Source: Schistosoma haematobium
Lineage: Eukaryota > Platyhelminthes > Trematoda > Strigeidida > Schistosomatidae
Reading direction: 5' to 3'
DNA: 64,000 nucleotides
Assembly (NCBI RefSeq): GCF_000699445.3
Contig: NC_067197.1
Coordinates: forward strand, 30,859,809-30,923,808
The position numbers and the translations under genes are program-made. Positions within the stretch are counted from its first letter, which is position 1. Every line of letters begins with the position of its first letter. Positions 47,946 to 61,084 of this stretch are shown here, piece by piece. Under the pieces are notes generated by a model. It saw only the letters and a program-made list of their open reading frames with translations, was not told the origin of the DNA and made no database searches.

Positions 47946-48980
47946 TTCCTGTTAGATGCTTTACCGGTTGTGCAGACAAGGATTAAAGTTTATTCTATCA
48001 GACACCTTTGGAGTTTGAAACAGTTGGATGCCATACTGAGTACTACTGGCAGCTGAGCGACGGTTATTCCTGTCAGTGTCGTTGCATTTCGTTATTGGAG
48101 CTCCGTATCGTGGACTACAAATTAGTTTTGAGGTATTTTAATGAGCGTAACATATCACACTGACTTCGTCTTCATTATTTTTTAAGATCGCTAGCTGGGT
48201 CCTTGGAACGACACCGAACTCTTTTACAGTTGTTATATCGTTCTCAGCACAGTCGTGAGAATAGAGATTATCAGTAAACGCCGAGCGGTTTACGGAATTT
48301 CCCCAAGGTTAACAGCAAAAGATGCAGCATAAATAACAGATTGTGTGGGATCAGGAAGCAAAACGGCGTTGTTTTTTCCTTCCTATGCTACTCTTTTTAT
48401 GTTTTCACACAAGTACAATTTTGTCTGTTAAAGGAGCAGATCAGCCTTGTCCCAAGGTTAGGATGATGCAGACAAGGGAGTCAATGTATGATACATCTTC
48501 CGCTTGTTCCTATTTAATTTAACCATACACATTTTTCTAGTTGACTCAATAACTGTGTAAGACTACGAATAGGGCACGAAAAATAAACCCACTTATTAAG
48601 TAAAGTATAATCCTATATAATTTTACAGCACTCAGAATACATTTCGGTGATTTTCATGGCAAATGAAATTAATTCTTCAATTGTCATTGACTACAAAAGT
48701 CAATTTGCAGATCTCCCAAAATGCTGCACTATTTCGCACAATTGCTCAGCTATCTTAGAAATCGCTAAAATGATATTATCTTATGTTTTGTAACAATGCT
48801 TCTGGTTGGGACTATGTTTTCCAGTCTTTTACTCTTTCTTGAAGTAGCTAGACTGTTCTTACGCAAAAATCGTCATATTTGACTTCTTTGGACTCAAAAC
48901 CGCCATTTTATTTGCCTTTTGTGTACCTGTAGCTTCCTGACTATCTCAAATAGTCTGAAATAAAAATCAAGAGCTGGAAA
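47945..48980. other. Intergenic, no feature recognised
   Basis: No coding region or clear repeat was identified between the SINE pair and the 3' end of the large CR1 element. Confidence 0.4.
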
Positions 48981-48984
48981 ATCA

Positions 48985-51900
48985 GCCGGTTTAAAAATGG
49001 TTTAAAATGGTTGTGGACGGAATAGAAGAAACTTTCGCTTAATAGGCTTCCGTGTCTAGTAGCAGGGGATCACGAAATCCTCCAGGCAGGAACCTAGGTG
49101 TGTCAACGATAAAAGAGGAAAAAGAAATTGGTAAATCATTGTATGATATTATCCTTAGACCATAAGAATAAATCAGGTTGTCTCTTAAAAGACTCCTGGG
49201 GAGTCGCTTGAACTAGCGAATTCCAGCATTTGACAACTCTGAAGGAGTGGAATTTATGACTACAGTCCGTTCTGCTATGTTGTGTCTCCAATTTCTGGGT
49301 GTTACCCCTTAGGTTGGTATTGGGACCAAGCTTTAGTAGGTGTTTGAGAGGATGTCCAGAAGTGTTAAGAATACTGTAGGCCACCAGGTCACCTCTAAGA
49401 CGTCTATACTCTAATGAGTAAAGGTTAAGTGAATGGAGGCGCTCTTCATAAGGTTTGAATTTGAGTCCTCGAACTGATTTCGTGGCTCGCCGTTGGATAC
49501 GCTCCAGAGTGTCCTTATCCTTTTGGAGTGAGGGGGGAAATACTATGTTTCCGTACTCTAAATGGAGACGGATGTAACTGTTTAAGATTATATGGAAAGT
49601 TCTTCCGTCAAACTGGCCAAAAATGCGTTTCAATGTTACCAGTGCAAGGTTTGCTCGGAAGTCATTCTTGTCACAGTCAGCGTCAGACTTTAAATCGTGT
49701 GGCACCAGGACTCCTAAATCTTTTTCGACTCGGGATACTACTAGAGAGGAGCTTTCTAAGCTGTAACTATAGTCTGCGATATGTCGCAGATGGACTACTT
49801 TACACTTCGAAGTGTTAAAGATAAATCCGTTATCGTCTGCCTAACTTTGAAGTCGAGTTAGATCCTCCTGAAGTGCCTGTATATCGTCTTGGTTGCGTAT
49901 CTCTCTCCAAAGTTTCACGTCGCCGGCAAAGATTAATAAGTCTGACGTTACCTGTTGAGGGAGATCATTTATATAAATCAAGAAGAGGAGAGGTGCTAGT
50001 ACTGAACCATGGGGGACTCCAATAGGACATTCCATGGCCTATGATAAAATGAAGTTAACTGTGACTTTAAAATGTCCATTTTTCAGATATGAAGTGAGCC
50101 AATCTGTTACGGGAGAACTGAAGACATTTGGCGGATTAAAACCTTTTATTGTACATTAATAATTTACTGTGTTTTTTGGATGTAATTGTTTTACTTAACT
50201 TTTGAACTTGTTTGTTTATATCATTATTTCGGACATTTTGGTTCGTCTTTGGTTTGATATTTTGGTGCTCTCTTTGTCTTTGGTTTGGTATTTGGGAGTT
50301 TTGCTCCGGGAACCTACAAAATTGAAGGTTTGTTTTGTAATTGTTATAATTATTGTTGTTAGAACGACATTTGGTTGATTATTTGTGAATTACGAATAAA
50401 TTTGGTATCTAAATTGGAAATTGGTTCTGTCGTTAATTTAGGTTCGTAATTTGCAAGTAGATCGATAGTCCGTACTTCAATAATTGGAACGAGCAAAACT
50501 TGGACGTAACAAATCAATTAGAGATGGTCTGATACCCAGTCGTTTGAGCTTATTGATAAGGCATAAATAGTTAACCCTATCAAAAGCTTTTGAGAAATCA
50601 AGGTAAACGATATCAACCTTCTCCATGCGATCAAGGGTGGTTGTCCATCTGTCCACCGCAGTCAGCAGGTTGGCTATACAAGAGTAACCGTTCCTGAAAC
50701 CATGCTGTTAGGGTGAGAAGAAAGTTAAGGACAGTTAATAGTCATATATACCATCGTATATCAGGGACCTCATGATTTTTGAAGGTATTGAGAGAAGAAC
50801 CACTGGTCTGTAACTTGAAAGTTCGCTGCGTCGACCTCCTTTGAAAATTGGTGTGATGTGATCCAGCTTCTAAATTTCAGCTAGTTTGCCTCGACTTAGC
50901 GAGTGTAAGAACATCACTTTAAGCGGTGTTGCAAGATTGAAGCTGCTTTCCTCAGCACAGCAGAATGAACCATATCTTCGCCAGGAGGAGTGTCTTTTCT
51001 TAGGTGCTGCAGTTTTCGTAACACCAAGTCAGCGCTCAGGTTCACTACGGAAAGTCCTGTGCAGTTGCAGATGAAGCTTTCGTCAGTATAGTTGATGTAG
51101 GTCGGTTGAAATGTATTGTTCAGCCAAAAGGTTAACGGCATCGCTGTCGTTATTGGTTGGGAAATTAGGACCTAGCAGTTGTGAAACTCCAGTTATGGCT
51201 TTTCGAAGAGAGGCAGCATGACGGAATAAGCGTTTCGGATTAGAGACGAATTTATCCATACTCTTTGTCTGGTACTGAAGCCTGTCTTCTCTTATAGCCT
51301 TCGTGTATATGTTCCTCATATGTTTGTATTGTCTGTATGCGGCGTTGTAATCAGTTCGTTCATATTCTGCCCAATAGTGCCTTTCGAGGCTTAGCAGACG
51401 AAGAGTGCGGTTCTTGATCACTGTATGTTGTTTGTAGCTTTTGGGGACCGTTTGAGGATCTGACTGGTTTGTAGCACTTAAGAGCGTGTACAGTATGAAG
51501 TCCCAATGAGCATCCACATCAAGTTTAGGGTGAACATCCCAATCCACCTGTTTAAGATAGTCCTGTAAAGCTGACAGATTTAACAGTTTGAAATTCCAGC
51601 GCATGTTGTTGGTGGGATATCTTAGCTCATTTTCGCTGTCAAAACTGAGGGCTATGACGGCGTTATCGCTTCTCCACAGGGGGGCCAGGATCGAGAGGTT
51701 GTCAATGATGAATTCTTTGTTCGTAAATGCCCAGTTGGGATAACCGAGCTTCAGTTGAGTTTTCGCCTTCAATATACGAATGTTCCGCGAAATTGACTCT
51801 AGGGAGATTGAAGTCCTTTAGAATCAGAAAATAAGTGAATCCGAAACGAGTAGAGAGTGATAGTTCTTCCAGCATACGACTTTCATACTCGATGTCGGCA

Positions 51901-53745
51901 GTGGGCTTCCTATATATGACTCCGACTAGGCACCTCGAAGTAGTAGACAACCTTACAGAGCACCATATGGATTCCTCAAGATTATTAAACTTGAGGTTAT
52001 GAACTTGGTGTACCGTATGTATACGGCTACTCCACCCCCAAGTCCTGATATTCTGTCGTTACGAAACAGACATCCCAGGTACTTCTAACTCCTGGTCTGA
52101 GAACTGAGAAGACATCCAAGCTTCAGATATTCCTATCAGATGAACCTTATTAGTATTGCTAAGTTCACGTAGCTCATCCATTTTGTTTGGTAGACTCGCG
52201 GCGTTCATGTATAAGCAGTTTATGCTTTCAATTTGAAACGCGTGAATTTCTTCCTGTTTGCCTGTATGAACCTTACGTGAATGGACAGGTAGCCTACCTA
52301 CATAAGGTTTGCCGAGTTGGTAAGCCCTGTCCTTTACACGTTTTTTATCATCAAGACAGTCCACAAGTGGAATGGTCTTCTTCAGCTTACCTTAGTGCTT
52401 AATCCTGGCGTCATAAGGCCCACCCGGATGCATATGGATTCCAGTTGGCAACCAACGTCTATTGGTACGAAATGCTTCCAGAGTTGCAGCCGACACATGG
52501 GAGGATGGGAAAGTTATCCTCATTAGCCGGGGTCTAGAATCACCGTCCTCCTTCGCTAGTCTCGTCACATGTTGAGTTAGTATGTTTTTGAGCCTCAACG
52601 ACTGTTTGATGAATTTTCATTTCGTAATATCAGAGTTTGCTTGACGAGGGTCCGTGTTTTTCGGCACGCCGTGCACAATTATATTTCTTCCGCGGAAAAA
52701 CTTCTCGCGAGATTCTTTAGAGATGTTCCGGATGAGATTGCGCCCAGAATACGATATGTCGGGCAGTATTCTTACGTTCCCATCGGATTTCAGTAAATGA
52801 CTAACTAGCAGGATATCCTCTAGGTCGGTAGCATTCCTAAGTGTTACACGGAGTAGCCTCGGGTGATATTGATGCTTAGATTCCTTTCCCCGAGTGAGCC
52901 GTGTGACCGTCAAAGGCTCTATTCTCGGAAGTTCAAGTTTCTTGTTCAATTCACTCCAGAGCATCCTGTCATTTTTGTCGTGCAAACTGAGAGGAATTTC
53001 ACGGTCGTCTTTGAGGTTCATAATCATGAGATAGTCATCACGAAGCGTCGTTGTTTTCCCAGGTTTTCCGGTGCGTTCCTGTTCAGCACCTTGTTGTTTG
53101 GAGGTCGAAGCACGTTTCTGAATCCTAGGCTCTTTGATGACCGGATGGGCGTTCTTGGGGGTAGACTGTGCGACCAAATCACCAATTGGTTTCCGTACAA
53201 CACTTGCGATATTCGGCTTAGACTGTGACGCCCGGTTCTTTTTAGCTCTATTGACGCGGGTCCAATCACCTACAGGGTTTTTGCGAACCACTTTTGTATT
53301 CAAGGACCCTGAGCTGGGAGATACGAGTTTACTGAGGGAGTCTATTACCGTCGACGTAATGATGGTGTTGAGTTTCAACATGTCATCATTAGTGCCAATG
53401 CATGCTCCATCGATTTTAGACCTGTCGACATCCCTATTCTTGTTACCGTTGCGCCCCCTTGTTTGTTTACTCGTTTTATGACTGTCTTTTTCCAAGTTTG
53501 CTGACAACTTACTCTGCAGACCTGTCAATAGGACAATGATGTTACTTGGCAAGACTACAGCATTCGTGCTGCACGTAACACATTCCCACTTATGATCCGA
53601 CTTGCTGAGTCTGTTGTAAGCAGCTGCTGTGAAATCTGTGCACGATTCGTGGAAACAACCTTTGCAGTTGTCGTACTGCATGTCAGATGTAACAGCGAAA
53701 CGGCATCCAGGTCATTTGCATGAATTGTTCATGACTATATTGACA
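48985..53745 (-). mobile_element. Near full-length CR1-clade LINE, broken
   Basis: Read from 53745 down. ORF1 (53681-52617, continuing at 52598-52392) starts with a PHD-type finger (DNCKGCFHESC, WECVTC), then a basic linker and an RRM/transposase-22-like segment (GRNIIVHGVPK, RLMRITFP). ORF2 has an AP endonuclease (NCLYMNAASLPNKMDELREL, GISEAWMS, CLVGVIYRKP, LILKDFNLPRV), an RT (VYLDFSKAFDRVNYLC, GVPHGSVLAPLLFLIYINDL) and a C-terminus (RRLRGDLVAYSIL). The catalytic box reads FAGD instead of FADD, and stops or frameshifts occur throughout, so it is dead. A solo LTR at 50105-50511 splits the RT. The lower end is approximate. Confidence 0.88.
50105..50511. mobile_element. Solo LTR nested in the CR1 element
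   Basis: A 407-bp insertion has inverted ends TGTTACG...CGTAACA and is flanked by a 4-bp target duplication, AATC (50101-50104 and 50512-50515). Removing it with one AATC restores the CR1 frame, reading PSLIDWLTSYLKNG on the minus strand. Size, ends and duplication fit a solo LTR of a gypsy-type element. No internal region remains. Confidence 0.88.
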
Positions 53746-56700
53746 TAAACTGTGTTATAAATGGTAGTAAAGGCCCAAGATCACAAAAATACACTGAAAA
53801 GCACACTAAAAACGAGCAAAAATGGATAAAAACGGATGAGATAAACTGAACTAACTTTACATGAAAAACTGAAAAAAAACGAACAGTAAACTGGGGAAAA
53901 CCATCGTTAAATAATAAATTGAATGAAACTCGAAAAAAGTTATCTACCAATCGTATAGCTCAGAATAGATTCTTTTGATCAGAAATGGTACTTTTGTTGC
54001 CTAAGAACACAGCAAAGTTTGATGAATACAAATCACGTTAGGACTAAACTTTCTGTTCGAAAAGTAGACTCATTGCATAGAAATTGAAGGAATAACGGAA
54101 TATTACAAATCTTATTAGCTGAGTGTGTGTTTCGCGTGAAAAACCGATTTAGACTCACTATTCACTGGATTTTGTTTTACCAAATCAATAGTCATAAAAC
54201 TGAAAGTATTATTCAAATTTAACCGGTTAAAAAGTGCAATTGGTTTTCGTACTCACTAAATCACTAAAGTAATTGTTGGAAGTTGTGAACACATGTTTCT
54301 TGAAAGTAATAACCCAAATGTAGAAAATGCGCTTTTTTCCCAGTTTTATTTTTTAATATTTGTCATGCATTTCTCTAGTTAGGAAAATTAAATACGTCAT
54401 TATACTTATGCGAAGTAGTATTTTTGTTTTTTTTCTTTACTGATCTTAAACTCACTGAACGCTTGAAGTTAGAAAGACATTCTTGTTTCATGTATGCTTC
54501 ATTTTTGAAAGGAATGAGTTCAAAATGTTGTAGTGTTCTACACCTGTAAATTTTTTATTCACATGTCTTAATGAATCTCAAGTCACTTTCGAATTACTCT
54601 TCCATAACATATAGTTAGGAACACTTTACAGGTTTTCAGAACTTAGGTTTTTTTCGGAGCACCTTAGTTGGACTTTGAAATGTTCTACTTAACAGCCCCT
54701 TCAAGGTTAACATACGTAATTCTCCTATATCATGCTCTAGTAAATCCTATTCTCAGTCCTTTCATATGAACAAATGTGGGATACTGGCATAAAACACCGT
54801 TCAAAGACATCAATTGTTGTTGCGTGGTGTGAAGAGGGGTCTATGATTCATGGACCGTCTATAAAAGCCCATGTTGATTTTGAATAGTATTTGTTTTTGT
54901 ACAGTCTTTAGTTCGTTATACTTTATTTAAAGACTTAATGCTTCCGAGAACCAAATAGCTGGTGATTAGTCGGTGAAGAAGTCATATTTCGTGCTTAACC
55001 GTAATTACTGTGTATCATCTCAAAACGTATATCACTTTATGTGTTCGAAAACAATACAGAACCGCAGGTTAGTGATCATGATATATGAATGCAAAAATGC
55101 CAAACTTCATATATAGGATACCAACAAACGAAACGTTTCTACTGACGCACCATGAAGATGCTATCAGACCCTTAACACCTGAGGATGTACAGGTCTTGAT
55201 GGCATCTGGTGTCTGTTTAAAAATATGTAGTTTTAGACCTTTAAACTAAATCACTTCACTGTATTACGTTGTAGCTGTGTTATACCTTAACGTCGTTTAA
55301 ATGTGTAAAATCCCACATTCTAGTTTTTTGACTTAGGCTCATAAAATCTTTAAATATATTTTCGCTACAAATATGTCAGTTAAATGCAAAACGTGTCTGT
55401 TACACAAAATACCTATGACAGAGTTTGTCTGACCGCAAGTTTCAGAATATATTTCATTCTTATGTGATCTTATGTAATGTCATTCAATATTTGGACAGTA
55501 TGTGTGCCATTACCTTTGTAAGAAGTCCCGTTATACATTTGAAGTCTTTGTGTTACAGAGAATCCTGTTTTATGCGACACTAATATCAGTTAAACCAACG
55601 GGTCTTTTCTCAAGACGTAATGGGAGATTATTTAGTATGACATCCTTTTTCCAGACACTCGATGTGCGTACACTGACTCAAAAGGATCGGATTAAATATT
55701 TCTTTTTCAAAATTAAGATCTTTGAAGTTTACTGCCATGCAAAATTTGTTACGGAAAATTCTATTGGTCATTAATTTCATATGTCTGATCCATACTTTCT
55801 GAATCCACTAATATTTAAAATAAAGATAGTGGTTGAAATTATTTTATAAACAGATTTACGTACGTTTTGAGTAAAGCATTTCTTGGTGGGTTGTTTTATA
55901 TATTATTTTGATTGTTTTACATGCAACATCTTTACGAAAAGCAACATTGTTACTATTCTTGCACTGATAACCATCGTTTATACAATTTATATATGATAAA
56001 ACTAATTGTATACACTCTCACTGTTGATCATAGCTGTTATGTAGTATTTAAACATTTTCGAGTACCATTTGTCAGACATTAAATGTTTAGTACTAATTTC
56101 GTAGAGAAAATATTAGCCAGTTTATTTTCCTTGAAAAATAATTTGATTAGGAGCCGTATATAGAAATGCAAGTTGAATAGTCCAATAAAGCAAAATTTTG
56201 TTGCAAGAACTTTTTCTCCGTGGTTCAAACATACTATTGAGTCTAAAATCATCGTCTGGAACATGTTTTGAGATAACCGAATTCTTAGTTTTGGTTAGAA
56301 AATAATCTGCCAGAACATGTTTAAAAGTGGCAAATAATTACTTGATAGCTCTGTATTTTTTATTTATCTAAAACAGGAGCTTCAAAAGTTTTCTCAAATA
56401 CTTCAAATAATTATTATCCCTTAAAAAATTTATAGCCTGAAAACTAATATTTTCAACCAAAGATATAAAGTCAGTTGTTGCTTTAAGTCGCAAATGGATT
56501 AAAAGCCACAATTTATTTAAAACATTGAAGTTTATATCAGTGAAAAGTGAAAACTTAGAACTAGTAGCTTCTTGACACAGAATAATTTAGTATTAAATGA
56601 AGATTTATGCCATATATTTTCCTTTATGAGACTGTTCAAGCGATTTAGTTCTCAGATAAAGAACATTGCACATAGAAGTCAATAAATGATTTTTAATACT

Positions 56701-56780
56701 AGATGTTTATATTTGTGGTATTCGGTTTCATAAAGTACGAGTTCTCAGATGCACAAATTTCTTCGTCGACTGATCAAATG
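53746..56780. other. Intergenic, no gene recognised
   Basis: AT-rich sequence. The small open frames present (for example 55502-55774) show no family motif, and I saw no repeat with clear homology elsewhere in the window. Confidence 0.45.
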
Positions 56781-56852
56781 TGAAATTTCGTAACAATATT
56801 TTTACAATACGTTCAGAATTGGATAGAATTGGAAATCAAACAGTCTACTGGT

Positions 56853-58353
56853 ATGGAATCTGATGATAGCTGCGAAATAGCCTCGGTAATTACAAGAGCA
56901 GATATCAAGTCTGATTTATCTGATAATCAGACCATTGATTGGAGTAATCATCAAAATCTAAGGAAAGAAAACTATTCAAGTTGTGATGACTGCCTATCAA
57001 ATGTAGAAGTATTATCAGATAGTTGTTTGAACAAACAATTTCACACTTTTTCACTAAAGCTAAGAGGTGAGTTACTCTGTTCGGATTTCAATCGTTTTAC
57101 CTAGAGCAAGGAAAGAAGATTAAACTCCTGGAACAAGAGCGAATCGGCTTTTTGGAACAAATAGCCAATCTCTGTTCATCTTTAGAAAAAAAACAACAAG
57201 AGTTGGTTGATGTTTTGAAACTTTCGGAAGAAAAAGCAAAATACCACGCTCATTACATGACTGAGGTTTGTTTGTAATTCCCTATCGATTTTTGTCATGT
57301 TTGCATTGTTGTCGCATATAGTGTATGTAAGTAGATTAACTGTCTACACAGGCGTAGTTGTTTTATAATTATCTGATTGTTCCACCATGGATACTCATAG
57401 TGCTTGATCACGATAAGATCACTCATTAATTCATTGTATTACAATGGTATCCATATTTTTAATTGGTCTCTATTCTTAGCCAAATTTGCATATGACACAG
57501 GTGAATCATCACCTGTTTCCATTTAAAATTTCAGGAAGCATGCATATGGGTCCATTTAAAATGAGATGAAAAACTGAGTTTTGAGTTAAGCAAATTTTGG
57601 ATTTTAGGTTATTAGGCACTACCATTTATTTCACTTTATGACGCGTTATACCACCCCATGAGGTATATAATCTGAGTATGGATACAAAATTGTTACCGAG
57701 AAGTTGACTATACACAGAGAAAAGCCTAAATATACGTCAGTTAATGGATAAGGTGTATACCAAAATCATTGTTTTCAAGATGGTCTAATAATGTATGACG
57801 TGCCGAGTTTTTTCGTCACTAAGGTAAGAGGTTAGAAGGGCGCTGATAAACTGAGCAAACTAAGTTTCGATTTTAGTTTCTAGAACGTATCCTGTTATTA
57901 TATATCGGCACATCGAAAGATTATATGCTTCAGTTAAAAATTAATTCATAGGTTAACTTATGAAATTAAATTATAATTGAGTTCTTATCAACTCTTATTC
58001 TGTGATTTCTTTTGCACTCTTGGAATAAAATAAACAGGTTAGTAGTCTACTAGCCGAACTGAAAACACTGTTTTCAGAGCATTCAAACTGTTTTAATCCA
58101 GGAAATCAGGCTTTAATAGATCATGGTGAATTTGGGGATAAGAATGAAGTTTCAAATAGTACCGATACTGAAAACGTACAATTGAGTTCCACTATTGGTT
58201 CAGTGAAAGGCGCTTGCTGTTCAGAATCTCAGCAAGATCATCGTGGCCGCGCTCTAATTAATGAACTATCTGCTACAGTAAGTGCTGTCAAAAATATGAA
58301 CAGCAAAAAATTGATAAAACATGACCCTTCTCCACAAACCCCACATATATTTG
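56853..58353 (+). CDS. Coiled-coil protein, 5' part, unidentified
   Basis: Three exons join in frame: 56853-57066, 57105-57265 and 58038-58353. The first ATG after an in-frame TGA is at 56853. The protein begins with an acidic, serine-rich region (MESDDSCEIASVITRADIKS). Exon 2 is a strong heptad coiled coil (KIKLLEQERIGFLEQIANL, SLEKKQQELVDVLKLSEEK). Exon 3 continues with LLAELKTLFSEH and then a polar segment (VSNSTDTENVQLSSTIGSVK). Intron 1 is only 38 nt (57067-57104); intron 2 is 772 nt. The donor at 58354 (GTAAGC) leaves phase 1, so the gene continues. I do not recognise the family; a vesicle-tether or cytoskeletal adaptor would fit but is not shown. Upstream exons are possible because a TTCAG lies at 56812-56816. 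Confidence 0.72.
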
Positions 58354-58956
58354 GTAAGCATTCTTTTATAATTTCTTATAAATGTCGTGGTTATTTTTCT
58401 TTTATGTATTATAAGAGTTGGTAAACTAAAATGTAATTAATTCGAATTATTGAAAGTGACTTTTAGTGTATAATTTACATTTTGTGAATAAACTATTTGA
58501 ATATTCAAAAAGCACTCTTAAAGAAGATGTGAATCAAAAAAGGGAAATAATGTAAGCTAAAAGTAGGTACACTGTAAAATCTCTTAAAGCAACAGCTTTG
58601 ACATATTTTCTATTATCTCTCAAAATTACTTATAACGTAAACAGATCTTATTATAAAACTAAAATAAACAGTTTAACTGAATTTGTTTGTTTTGTTGATC
58701 TCCTGTTAATTTATAATCTACATATATTTGCACTTCTTGACTCTAAGTTGGGATGTCTCCATTGATTAGTGGTCATTAATTCGATGTGTGTCTTACTCCT
58801 CATAGAAACGTTTCCCATAAGCAATGTCTTCACTGCACAGTTTGTTTACTTGAAAAATATGCAAACTGCCTAATTAGTTAGTGGAATATATTATTTCAAA
58901 GAATGTTTAGGTTGAAATAATTAATTTGCTCTTTAGACTATTATTCCTGCATTGTT

Positions 58957-58958
<2 letters not shown>

Positions 58959-58999
<41 letters not shown>
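58959..58999. repeat. (TA)n microsatellite
   Basis: About 41 bp of TA repeats followed by a short GAGAGAGAGA tract. Confidence 0.9.
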
Positions 59000-59002
<3 letters not shown>

Positions 59003-59216
59003 GAGAGAGAGAAGGAAATCTATGACTGAGTTACATTACTTTCAGGGTAGTATACGTTTGAATGTTGTCTTCTAAACAAAGACTAGTGAGAAATCCGAAA
59101 TTAACTATCACCTCACTATAAAATCAATTGTAGTCCGGAGTTTAGTTGGAGTCTCATTTTCCATCATTTTTCAGTTTTCCTTGTTTTAATTGATGATAGT
59201 TTGAGTTGTCTGGTAG

Positions 59217-59284
59217 ATTCAAGTGAAGGAAACCTGAATATAGTGTTCAGCGAAACTGAAAAATCTAAAGAAATCGGTGGCTGA
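59217..59284 (+). CDS. Possible terminal exon of the coiled-coil gene
   Basis: After a TCTGGTAG acceptor the phase-1 codon from the previous exon is completed and 22 acidic residues follow (SSEGNLNIVFSETEKSKEIG) up to TGA. The phase fits, but a match of this length could be chance. Confidence 0.3.
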
Positions 59285-59911
59285 TTTTTCGTTCAAATTA
59301 GTGTATATTTTAATGCCTCTACTATAGCATTTCAGAATTTGTGAACTGTTTAAAATCAAATGTGTAGCCCTTCCTAGGTGTAGAAATTGCTGTGTTAACA
59401 AAGGTTACTTTATGCAGTCAACTGGTTCAACACATAGTTCTATTTAAATCATTTGTAAAGGTTTTTAACTTAACTATCATAAAACCACAATTCTGTGGTT
59501 TCAAGAAGATATTCTCATAGTTTTAAGATATTTTCCTTCACTTCCTACGGTTTCTCTTTGTAAAGAGACTTTTTTCTCAATATTGAGTTTCATTCGAAGA
59601 ATTATGAACCTGTTTAAATAATAATATTCCTAGTGAATGTACACCTTTACGTTCTACATTTACTTTACTTAAGCCTATTGTATTTACAATTTAACATCAA
59701 TCTTAGTTTTTCCCGTCAGTAATTAATCTATAAACAATATCGTTTTTCGTATTCACTCCTAGCATAAAATATAAATGAATAACATTTAGCGTCAATAACT
59801 TGGTCGTTTGACCTTCAAAAATACTTATAATAAGGTTAAAAATCTTTGTATTACTCTGTTTTTCATTTTCTTTAGTATCTTTGTTTATATAGACAATATT
59901 AAAAATTTTAT

Positions 59912-60115
59912 GAGATTCGCGCACGAGACCGAAGGTCCTGGTATTGAGTCCCGCGTGTGTAGTCGTGGATGAGCACTATTGAGGGGTCACATACTAAAAC
60001 GAAACGGCCGTTTAGCGCTTTCAGTTTTCAATGGTGGTCTAACATTGATCCATTCATGATATCAATCTAAACTCAACAATCTCCATAACATTATACTTGT
60101 AATTCTAAAGCTACC
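59912..60115 (+). repeat. tRNA-headed hammerhead SINE (Sm-alpha type)
   Basis: Box B GGTCCTGGTATTGAGTCCC (59934-59952) is followed by a hammerhead at 59973-60018. Helix I is GCACTA/TAGCGC with one mismatch, the core is TTGAGGG, GAAA is intact at 60001-60004, helix III is the palindrome ACGGCCGT, and the predicted site is 60012/60013. Two core changes from CUGANGA suggest inactivity. The SINE body runs to about 60115 and directly abuts an RTE element. Confidence 0.72.
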
Positions 60116-60117
60116 AG

Positions 60118-61080
60118 CCGGACTTACTTACTTACTTACGCCTGCTACTCCCAATGGAGCATAGGCCGCTGACCAGCATTCTCCAACCCACTCTATCCTG
60201 GGCCTTCTTTTCTAGTTCCTTCTAATTCTTGTTCATTTTTCTCATGTCTATCTCCATTTCTCGGCGTAACGTGTTCTTTGGTCTTCCTCTTTTCCTTTGA
60301 CCTTCAGGATTCCATGTGAGGGCTTGTCTTGGGACGCAGTTGGGTGCTTTCCTCAATGTGTGTCCTATCCACTTCCAGCTCTTCTTCCTGATTTCTTCCT
60401 CCACTGGGATCTGGTTTGTTCTCTCCCACAGTACGTTGTTGCTAATAGTGTCCGGCCAATGGATCTGAAGTATTTTGCGTAGACAATTGTTAATAAACAC
60501 CTGTATTTTCTGGATGATGGCTTTTGTAGTTCTCCAGGTTTCTGCCGCATACAGTAGAACTGTCTTGACATTTGTATTGAAAATCCTGACCTTGGTGTTG
60601 GTTGACAGTTGCTTTGAGTTCCAGATGTTCCTCAGTTGTAAATATGCTGCTCTTGCCTCACCGATCCGCGCCTTCACATCTGCATCAGATCCACCCTGTT
60701 CATCAATGATGCTGCCCAAATACGTAAAGGTTTTTACATCTTCCAAATCTTCTCCGTCAATTGTGATTGGATTGGTGCATTGTGTTGTATCGGAGAATCC
60801 TGCTTCTCTCTTTGTGTATTCTGAGACCTATTGCTGCTGAGGCTGCTGCCACACTGTTTGTCTTCTCCTGCATCTGTTGTTGCGTTTGGGATAGAAGGGC
60901 CAGATCGTCTGCGAAGTCTAGGTCATCCAACTGCATCTTAGATGTCCATTGTATCCAGCGCTTTCCTTCAGACGTTGACGTCTTCATGATCCAGTCGATC
61001 ACCAGGAGAAAGAGAAAGGGTGAGAGTAAGCAACCTTGCCTAACACCGGTCTTCACTTTGAACGACCAGCCGGACCTTTT
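60118..61080 (-). mobile_element. SR2-like RTE LINE, 3' part with (TAAG)n tail
   Basis: Frames at 60757-61056 and 60222-60746, separated by a one-base frameshift, encode [20 protein letters not shown], the catalytic [64 protein letters not shown] and [14 protein letters not shown]. The 3' end carries a TAAGTAAG tail (60121-60138 on the plus strand as CTTACTTA), the tetranucleotide tail expected of the RTE clade. 5'-truncated near 61080. Confidence 0.9.
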
Positions 61081-61084
61081 CCTA

